Source: Yamagishiella unicocca (lineage: Eukaryota > Chlorophyta > Chlorophyceae > Chlamydomonadales > Volvocaceae). Taken from it: a DNA stretch of 64,000 bases. The notes beneath the pieces are model-generated. The model did no database searches. It was not told the DNA's origin and saw nothing but the letters and a program-made list of their open reading frames with translations. The DNA lies in the NCBI GenBank assembly GCA_003116995.1, contig BDSL01000003.1, positions 2,542,001 through 2,606,000 of the forward strand, given 5' to 3'. Below, in pieces: positions 55,901 through 64,000 of this stretch (positions within the stretch are counted from its first letter, which is position 1; each line of letters opens with the position of its first letter). Both the position numbers and the translations under genes were made by a program.

Positions 55901-58900
55901 CGCGTGTCCCAAAACTGTTCCACTGCACCTCCGGCTATAGCTTCCACCCCCCCCGTTTCCTATGTCCTGTAACCGGGTCTTCTCGCCCCTCCCCCCCCTT
56001 CCCCCCGGCGCCGAGTTCACGGGCCTTCCTCCTCCTCCCCCTCCTTACCGGTTCGTTTTTGCAACCCCCCCCGCACATTAGTTTCTTTCTCTTCCCTTAA
56101 CCGACCGTCGACGAGGCAGTATTTTTGCAACCCCCCCCCGCACATTAGTTCGTTTCTCTTCCCTTAACCGACCGTCGACGAGGCAGTATTTTTGCAACCC
56201 CCCCCCGCACATTAGTTCGTTTCTCTTCCCTTAACCGACCGTCGACGAGGCAGTATTTTTGCAACCCCCCCCCGCACATTAGTTCGTTTCTCTTCCCTTA
56301 ACCGACCGTCGACGAGGCAGTATTTTTGCAACCCCCCCCCGCACATTAGTTCGTTTCTCTTCCCTTAACCGACCGTCGACGAGGCAGTATTTTTGCAACC
56401 CCCCCCGCACATTAGTTCGTTTCTCTTCCCTTAACCGACCGTCGACGAGGCAGTATTTTTGCAACCCCCCCCCGCACATTAGTTCGTTTCTCTTCCCTTA
56501 ACCGACCGTCGACGAGGCAGTATTTTTGCAACCCCCCCCCCGCACATTAGTTCGTTTCTCTTCCCTTAACCGACCGTCGACGAGGCAGTATTTTTGCAAC
56601 CCGAGCCAACCCAAGTCCGGAAGCATGCGCGCGCGTCCAGGTGTCCGAAGGTTATGCACCTGCTACACCTCCCTCGTCGAGTAACCGGTTCATTTCCTGC
56701 ACCCCCGCCTGCTGTACCCCCCACCCCTCTTCTGTAACCCCCTTGTTTCTTTGCACCCCCCTCTACCCTCCTCACCGGAATATCCTCCTCCTCCACCGGC
56801 CCCCACTCCACGGGGTCCGTCTGCACCTCCGCCACCGAGGTCGCCACACTGGCGTTCATCTCGGTGCGCAGCCTGGGGCCAAATAGGGGGGGGTGTCGAG
56901 GAAGAGGGGGGGTGGGGGTTTCGAGAAAGAGGGGGGGGTGGGGGTTTCGAGAAAGAGGGGGATTGGGGAGGTTTGTAAAACCCGTTTTACGCGACGGGAC
57001 AGGATAGTTGGCGCATGGTCGTGGGGGTGGGTGGGAGGGGGCGACAAGACCCGGATACACGATGTAGGAAGTGGTGGTGGGTGGGGGGGGGGAAGAGCAG
57101 GAGGGAGGGGCGGGGCGGCTAAGGTGGGAGAGGGAGGAGGGGGTGGCATGATTGGGAGCACTCACTCGCCAATCCAGCGCCCCCCCCCCCTTCAGGAGCC
57201 ATGCCATGTGATCCCGGTGCCGTACACCCCGGCCTGGCTCCCGCCCCGGACAGCCTCCGCACCCCCCAACCCCCAACCCGACAAAACACAGGGACAGCCC
57301 CCGCTCACCCTTCCTCCCCCCCGGGTGGCAGGATGCAAGAGGTCGCGGCCTCAACGTCTCCCGACCACAGACCGGGGCCTGCAGCAGAAAAAGTGAAATA
57401 CCGGACAGGGTGCAGCCAGGCAGGATGCCGAAGTCGCACCCCGCCAAGGACACTGCTGCACCCTGTCCGGCAATTCTACTGCTTCCTCATCCACAAGACT
57501 CCGATCGGTATTCGGGCGGGTCGGGGCGTCACCGCGTTTCGATGTCCCACCATGTCCAGCCACCTCACCAAGTCCTCCAATATGCGCCCAGAGCCAACCG
57601 CCCTCTCTAACTGTTTCCGTACGCCGCGCGGGGGGTTCCCCTTCTCCTTCTTTTGCTTCCGTTAGTCTAAGCGCAGCAGCCGGAGTAGCCACAGCTTCCA
57701 AAGGTCGACATCCAACCGCAGGCTTTCGTTCCCTCAACCAACTTCTCTCCAGCATGCGTCCCCAAGCGTCTGTTGCCCCAAATGGTTTTTTAACGCGCAC
57801 GCGGTTTCCCAACCCCCCCGTTTCTTTTCTGTGCCCGTAACCCGTTTCTTTTCTGTACCCCCCCCCTTTCCTCATCCCCCTGCTCACTTGTGCAGCTGGC
57901 GCTCCAGGAACCTGATCCTCTGCGCCAGGTCGTCCCGCTCGTCCGTCACGGCCTCCAGGTCGCCCTCCAGCCGCTCCAGCCCCCGGGACAGAGCCGCGTC
58001 CTTCTCCGCCACAGCCTCGGCCAGCCGCACGTGCAGGTGCTCCACCTCGGCGGCAAGAATCTGGGAGGGGGAGGGCGAGGGGGTGGGTTAGAAGAGAATT
58101 CGGGGGAAAGGGGGGGGGTATAAGAGAATCCGGGTGTGTGTGTACAAACCGTTTTACGCAATCCTGGGGGGAGGGGGGTTATAAGAGAATCCCGGGGGGG
58201 GAGGGGAGGGGAGGGGAGATTTGAAGGGTTTAGAGGGGAAACACCGTGCACCGACAACGGGAGGAAGAGGAACCGACAGAAAACCGTACATCGTCGGCGG
58301 CGTGTTCCCCCCCGCTCCTCGTACCACCCGCCTCGTTAGCCCCTCGTACCGCACCAGCAGGTAAGCCTCAAGCCCAAACACAAAGCTGCGATAATTCCGT
58401 GTGGGGCCCAGCCCCGGCCCGCCTCCATTCCCGCCTCTGCCCAATTGAAACAACAACATCACATCATCGTTCCCCCCCATCCCCACCAGGTAAACCCCCC
58501 AAAACCCAAAAAACTAAAGTCCCCCCCACAGCTCGCCTCCCGTCTCTTCTGGATCGCCATCTTCACCGCCTTGGTTTGTCGGCCGTGGATTCGCGGATTC
58601 TCCTTAACCCCCCCCCACACACATACTCACGTCCGCCTGCCCCTGCAGCTGCTCCACCTCCTGCTCCGTGTCCCACACGTAGTGCTCGTGTGCCGTACAG
58701 GCCTCAGCCAGCTGCTCCCGGAGGTCCTCGGAGTCGGCGCCCCGGGCCGCCAGCTCGGAGCGCAGCGCGGCGATCTCGGAGGCCTTATGGCCGAGGTAGG
58801 GGGGAGGGGGGAGGGGAGGAAGCAGGAGGGGGTAGGGGGGAGGGGAGGGAGGAAGCAGGTGAGGAGCAGGCCGACGAGGGAGGATAGGGCGGGACGGGGT

Positions 58901-61900
58901 GCTCAACAGGTTGTGTGAGTTGGGTGGAAGGAGCAAGAGATGGAAGGAGCAAGAGATGGAAGCAGCAAGAGATGGAAGCAGCAAGAGGTGGAAGCAGCAA
59001 GAGATGGAAGCAGCAAGAGATGGAAGCAGCAAGAGGTGGAAGCGGGGCTCGGTAGGGCAGTCGGAGGGACCGAGGATGACATACAGGTCGTACATACACA
59101 GCCTTCCCCGGCCCTTTTGAGGCCCCCCCCCGACCACCCGCGGCGTTCTCCTTGGGGTTTCGTCCCCCCCCGTCCCGCTTTCCGCCGACCATGCGCCCAC
59201 TATCCTGTCGTTTTCGTGTCACCGGGTTTCGTCCCCCCCCCCTCCCGCGGCGCACCTGCTCCACCGCTCGCGCCCTGACCCCCGCCAGCTGATCCGTGAC
59301 ACCGCGCTGGGCCTCGGCAGAGGCCTTGGCAGCAGCAGCCAGCGCAACGAAGATCTGCGGCGCGGCGGGTGGTTGGGTGGTTGGTTGGGTGGGTGGGTCG
59401 GACAGGGGGGGAGAGAGAGAGAGTACACCGGTGGACCGACACAGGGAGAAGAGGCGCTGATGCCGGTGGCCAGGAGGACGAGTTTTGGGAGGGGCGTTTT
59501 GGAGGGGGGGAGAGGAGACCCGAGCGTAAGCACTTGCAATGATAGCTAACACCGACGACTGGGAAGCGGCAACTTCCCTTCCCTCTTCCCCGGAACCCAG
59601 CAATTTGCGACATAGAGAGGACGCCGGGGCGGGGGGGTTTGCTTTCTCCCCCGCCCCAACGGACCTGGCCGCACACCTGCCCGTCCATGGCACGGTCCCA
59701 AAAACACACACGCACCCGCCGGCCGTTCCCTCCCTTGACCCCGCCCCCCACCTCCCACCCACCCCCACCTCCCACCGCACCCCCCCAATCCGCCCCTCCC
59801 TCCACCTCAGCCTATCCTATACTTTGCCTCAAATGACCCAACACGCGTTCTCACGCCCCCCCTCCACCTCGGCCTATCCTTCAGTTTGCCTCGAACGACA
59901 CAACACGTACCCCCCCCTACACACACCTCGGATTGGCGGTCCGCCAGCTTGTCGATGATGCGACCCCGCTCCACACACGACACGCTGACCTGGGGCGTGT
60001 GTATTTGTCGTACAGAGTACGGAAGACAGCGGGGGCGAGGGGAGGGGGAGAGGCGTCATGAGCAGGACGTGATGCCGTATGTGTGCGGTGGTGAGCTGGC
60101 TGCTGGCTGGGGGCGTAGTGGCGGGCGCCGCAGGGCCCGAGTGGGCATCGTCGCGACAAAAGGAAACAAACCCTCTTGGGCCCCGATCAGGCGCTGGGGG
60201 CAGAGCGCACTGTGCGACCGGGAGCCCACCCTCCTGATCTCCGACACGATCGCCTTCCTTTTAACTACTCCTGCTGTGTCGGTTGACAGGATTCCTCGCC
60301 GCCGCCCCCATCGGTGTCCGACGACCATGCGCCAGCTGTCCTGTCCCGTCGCGTAACATGGTTCTTACACCCCACCCACCCACCCCCTCTAACCCACCCC
60401 CACCCAGCCATCCACCCACACTAACCCCCACCCACCCCCGCCCACACACCCACCCACCCCGGCCCACCCGCTCGCTCACACCCACCCACCCGCCGCCCAC
60501 ACGCCAACAACCCGGCTACCGTACGTAGGTCCGCGTTAACGACTTTTGCTTTGCAACGGCAACGACAACGGCAACGACAACGGCTGCGTTGCTCCGGGCG
60601 TAAGTGCCCACGTTCCACTGCCCCTCATCACGACCGTCCGCCTGCTGGTCCCCTGCCGCTACGGCCGCACAAAACCCAACCTGCCTCCGACACTGCCCCT
60701 GCCACGTCTCCCCGCATCCACTCGCCCCATTGCACAAACCCAAACCCAAACACCCCACCCACCTGCTATCAAAACCATACCCCCCACCCCAACCCCGCCT
60801 GCTTCTCCTCCCCCGGTTCTCCAGCTAGCGCCCAAAACCGGTTCCGTGAAACGTTTCCTTGCGTCGCGCGGGGTCCAGTCGTCTCGCCGTAGCCGATTTA
60901 GCTTAGTCGCCGAAGGTCAACTTACGACCTACGGCTTTCGTATCCCCAACCCAGTTCTCCAGCATGCATCTCAAAACGTCTGTTCTAAACGGTTTTTTCT
61001 GGCATCCACGGGTCTTCCTCGAAGCCCCGATGGCCCCCGATGACCCCCGATGACCCCTCTCCCTTCCCCCATATCGTGCCCCCCCCCCATCGTATGCACC
61101 CAGCTACACTTCCCATGCCGAGTAACCGCCTCTTTCCTGTAACCCACATCGCCCAAACCCCACCTGCCGCGCCACCTCCCGCTGCACCATGTCCAGCATC
61201 TCGAAGTCCTTCCGCACGTCCCCGCCGCTCCAGAACGACAGCTCCAAGCTGACGCCGCTGCCGTACTTGGCCGTGATGGCGCCCGGCGGCAGCGCCTCGT
61301 CCAGTGCCGACTCCAGGATCACCGCCTCGCCCCGACCCACCGGCTGGGGGCCCCGCGGAGCACCCCAGGTGCGACCCAACTTGGTCTCCGCCACCAGAGT
61401 GTCGTACACAGCTCGCTGGCTGGCGGCGGCGGCGGCGGCGGAGCCGCCGCCGCCGCCGCTGGTGGCCTCCCCGGCGGAGCGCGCGCGGGCCGGGCCGTCG
61501 GCGGCGGCGCCGGCGTAGCCGCCGCCGCCGCCGCCGGCGCCGCGCAGCGGCGACAGCAGCAGCTCGCCGCCGCCGCCGACCCGTGATGCGGCGCGGCTGG
61601 CGCCCAGCGCGTCGGCGCGCGCGCGGAGTTGCTCCTGGGAGGGTAGTTTGTGGGCCTTGCGGCCCATGGTGGTCGTGGCGGTTTCGGAGCTCTTGAGGTA
61701 GCCCAGCACCGTCTCCACGCCCGCGATCTCCGCCTTGAGGTTCTGGATCTGCGACAGCGCCGCCGCCAGGTCCTCGGGGTTGCTCACCGGCGGCGGCGGC
61801 CACGCCGCCGTCGGCGCTGGCGGCGGCGGCGCGCCCTGCCCGGTGTTCCGTGGGGAGAAGCGCTGCGGGAACGCGGCGGGCCCCCCGCCGCCGCCGCCCG

Positions 61901-63771
61901 CCGCCGCCGCCGCCTGCTGCGAGAACACCGCCGGTGCCGCCGCGAAGCGCGCGTGGTATTGCTGCTGCTGCTCGCCGTCCGCCGCGGCCTGCTGCTGTAG
62001 CTGCAGCTGCTGCAGCTGCGCGTGCAGCTGGGCCTGCTGCGAGGGTCCGAAGCCCCGGGGCGGCAGCAGGGTGGTTCCGGGGCTGGCGATGGCGGGGAAG
62101 GGGTCGGCCATGCCGGCGCCGGTGAGGGCCACGGAGCCGCTGAGCACGAGCTTGGGGTCTGAGGGGAAGGCGCGGGCGGGGGGGAGGGACGGGGCGCGGT
62201 TGGTTCCGGAGCGGCGGCAGGCATAGCCGCGGTTGGTTCCGGGGAGCGGCGGCAGGCATAGCCGCGGTTGGTTCCGGGGAGCGGCGGCAAGCATAGCCGC
62301 GGTTGGTTCCGGAGCGGCGGCAAGCATAGCCGCGGTTGGTTCCGGAGCTGCGGCAAGCATAGCCGCGGTTGGTTCCGGAGCGGCGGCAGGCATAGCCGCG
62401 GTTGGTTCCGGGGAGCGGCGGCAAGCATAGCCGCGGTTGGTTCCGGAGCGGCGGCAAGCAGAGCCGCGGTTGGTTCCGGAGCGGCGGCAGGCATAGCCGC
62501 GGTTGGTTCCGGAGCGGCGGCAAGCATAGCCGCGGTTGGTTCCGGAGCGGCGGCAAGCATAGCCGCGGTTGGTTCCGGAGCGGCGGCAAGCATAGCCGCG
62601 CCCTAGCCGGGCTGGGGGGGTTGCTGGGCTGTCCGGTTCCCGTGCTTTCTGCGCCCTGGCCCTGACCCGAGGAGGGCAAGGCGCGCCCAGGGTGGCCGGC
62701 CACCCTGCCCCGTACCGCGCGGCCACTACCACCTGCCCACACGCAGCGCCGATAAGGCCGCCACCTCCCCACACGCAGCGCCGATAAGGCCCCGCGGGGA
62801 GGCAGGACAGGGCCCGACTAGGGCGCCCTGCCCCTGCCCCCGTGCCGCCCCTGTGGTATTTCACCTCTTAAGCCGCGAAGGCAGCTCCAGGGAGGCTAAC
62901 GGCCCCCTGTATGTATGCGTGTGCGCAACCTAGGGGCGGGACTTGCACCCGGGTTAGGGCCTCTGACCTCTCCGCCCCGCTGACCCCGCTGACCCCTCTG
63001 AGCCCTCCAAGAATTCCCTCACCTGGCGCACCGCGCTCCTGCCCACGGATTTCGCCCCTACCCCACCACGAGGAACACGACCCCGCAGCGGAAGTCCGCC
63101 AACCGAACAAGTCCGCCAACCGAACAAGTCCGCCAACCGGCCACTTTGCCCCCCAGGCTCCTAGCAGGCCCCCGGTCAGCCGCCGCCGCTCCAAACCCCT
63201 CGGGCCTCACCCCATCCCACCCCACCCCACCCCACCCCGCCCCCGCGCCATCGCTCCAAACGTTTCCTAGTCGGCTTTATTTTCCAGTGCCGACCCACGG
63301 CTCTCCTCGCATAATACCCCGCGCCGTCGCTCCAGGGAGGCTCCGTGCGATACACTGTCCTGGTGTGGGGCTTGCGGCGCGGCAACAACGGCGCGACGGC
63401 GTCGGCCATTTCGCGGCCAAGGCACGCTGCTGCGTGAGGACCCGTTCCTCCCCACGGCGCCCTTCGGGTTCGGAGATGTCGGCAGTGCAGCTAGTCGATT
63501 ACCGCTTGCGCTCCGCGCAACGTCGGTCGATGCTCCATTGGAGCGCTGGGGACACGTCGTGCTCCCTTCACGCCCCTCCCCGCACGCCCCGCCACCCGGC
63601 AGCGCCGTCGCCCAGGGTCCGTGACGCACCTAGCAGGCCCTCCACTCGGCCGGCATAGCCCCGCAGCCGCGAGTTGGAGAAGGGAGGGGGCCCGGACGAC
63701 GAGTCCGCCTGGCGAGCTGAATGTGGGGCCGACAGGTCCCGCAAGCTCCCTGGGTCCATGGTCATCGCCAT
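46907..63771 (-). CDS. Axonemal dynein light chain domain protein with coiled coils and EF-hand (AXDND1/p28-like)
   Basis: Exons (complement): 63771-63630, 62158-61164, 59989-59927, 59354-59256, 58783-58631, 58060-57888, 56872-56776, 55231-55061, 54456-54373, 53638-53449, 53068-52879, 52467-52338, 51510-50993, 50601-50388, 49935-49814, 49159-48814, 47674-46907; 4,455 nt, 1,484 aa, 16 phased junctions. Residues about 290-430 match the axonemal dynein light chain (p28) pattern: VYDTLVAETKLGRTW, MVQREVARQVSVSCVERG, then a long helix. p28 itself is about 250 aa, so this is the larger AXDND1-like type. Helical segments continue to about 540. Exon 13 holds a canonical EF-hand loop, D845 to E856 (DYDDDGFIGYDE), implying calcium binding. 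The C-terminal 255 residues are Pro/Ala/Ser-rich with six 14-residue repeats. Axonemal or flagellar assembly function is inferred from the domain. Confidence 0.85.
47160..47430 (-). repeat. 42-bp coding repeat (14-aa unit, six copies)
   Basis: Six copies of a 42-bp unit in the last exon of the AXDND1-like gene encode GAPAAPAALSLSTV or close variants. The frame is kept because 42 is a multiple of three. Confidence 0.95.
49236..49450 (+). repeat. Dispersed element family C, partial copy
   Basis: It begins ggcataaaaacggatacaca and includes gcgcatgctggagcacttgg and gcgaatgtgcggtggtgtgt. It lies in AXDND1-like intron 15 (49160-49813). Confidence 0.8.
49513..49541. repeat. Interstitial telomere-type repeat (CCCTAAAA)3
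   Basis: Three perfect ccctaaaa octamers, the Chlamydomonas-type telomeric repeat TTTTAGGG read from the other strand, lie 60 bases beyond a family C element in intron 15. Confidence 0.85.
54060..54300 (-). repeat. Dispersed element family D, full copy
   Basis: An inverted copy of 38640-38945: agccttcggtgcaccccgcg, ttcttcttcttcactgcacc, gcatgcgcgcgcgtcccggt and ggctatgcacacgctaca occur in the mirrored order. It lies in AXDND1-like intron 9. Confidence 0.8.
56065..56600. repeat. 67-bp minisatellite, eight copies
   Basis: The unit holds ttaaccgaccgtcgacgagg, cagtatttttgcaa, a C-tract of 7-10, and gcacattagttcgtttctct. Period is 66-68 bp, varying only with C-tract length. It lies in AXDND1-like intron 7 (56873-58... 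side excluded; intron 55232-56775). Confidence 0.93.
60812..61028 (-). repeat. Dispersed element family B, full copy
   Basis: It is nearly the same as 26460-26695, with a short deletion in the tcgcgcggggtcc region. It lies in AXDND1-like intron 2 (59990-61163). Confidence 0.8.
62203..62600. repeat. 33-bp minisatellite, about 12 copies
   Basis: The unit ccgcggttggttccggagcg plus gcggcaagcatag lies directly upstream of exon 2, in intron 1 (62159-63629) of the AXDND1-like gene. It reads open toward exon 2 and falsely extends it upstream. Confidence 0.95.
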
Positions 63772-64000
63772 TTGGGTCCGGAAGCGACGCGGACGCTGTC
63801 TATGGCAGCGTCGTCGCCCGATACGTTCGCTGGCCTCTCATTACAGGTGTTCCATAGCAGATATTATGATATCTAATTAGATCGATACACGTAAAATGCA
63901 TAGGGATGTGTGGTTGGAGCTTCTTCTGTGTCCATGGAACTGCGACTTCGAGGCACACGGCGAAAGGTGCTTAGTGCTACCAGCAAGTTCAATATTATAG
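63772..64000. promoter_or_regulatory. Upstream flank of the AXDND1-like gene
   Basis: A 229-base AT-rich stretch (gatattatgatatctaatta) follows the start codon on its 5' side and probably holds the leader or promoter. No consensus TATA box is evident. Confidence 0.35.

Noticed and set aside
60180..60270. Possible exon of the AXDND1-like gene (AIVSEIRR...RLIGAQE)
   Set aside because: No donor-acceptor pair keeps phase, and exon 2 joins exon 3 directly to give the continuous light chain motif VARQVSVSCVERG.
61784..62864. Extension of AXDND1-like exon 2 upstream through (RNQPRLCLPPL)n
   Set aside because: The 33-bp minisatellite keeps the frame open, but a good acceptor (cccctcag) at 62159 joins in phase to the ATG exon at 63771.

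Overview
The window looks like nuclear DNA of a volvocine (Chlamydomonas/Volvox-type) green alga. It is very GC-rich, its genes are split into many short phased exons by GT-AG introns, its proteins carry long Ala/Gly/Pro/Gln tracts, and minisatellites abound. It also has an interstitial CCCTAAAA (TTTTAGGG-type) telomere-like run, candidate TGTAA poly(A) signals, a plant-lineage SBP-box gene and a flagellar-type gene. All gene models were built by hand by matching splice sites and codon phase; nothing was aligned to a database.

Layout: (1) 470-4561 (+), a five-exon RING-finger protein of 492 aa. (2) 4562-7583, convergent intergenic DNA. (3) 7584-16457 (-), a complete 12-exon cytochrome P450 of 610 aa. 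(4) 16458-19279, AT-richer intergenic DNA with one weak candidate small transcription unit. (5) 19280-about 22.96 kb (-), a low-complexity orphan protein of about 1,100 aa with a 5' leader intron. (6) A divergent promoter region, then 23517-31330 (+), an eight-exon mitochondrial carrier of 309 aa most like 2-oxodicarboxylate carriers; its second intron holds two large minisatellites. (7) 31331-37152, convergent intergenic DNA. (8) 37153-44129 (-), a ten-exon gene that joins a BTB/POZ domain to an SBP DNA-binding domain (1,105 aa). (9) 44130-46906, intergenic. (10) 46907-63771 (-), a 17-exon, 1,484-aa axonemal dynein light chain domain protein (AXDND1/p28-like) with coiled coils and an EF-hand.

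The genes do not form a pathway; this is an ordinary eukaryotic neighbourhood. The most unusual items are the BTB-SBP fusion with an eight-histidine His-Gly/Val tract between its two domains, and several families of dispersed, MITE-like elements that recur, in both orientations, almost only inside introns of the genes here. Exon boundaries in the five multi-exon genes agree in phase at all 47 junctions, which is the main support for the models. Transcription starts, most 3' ends and UTRs are not determined.
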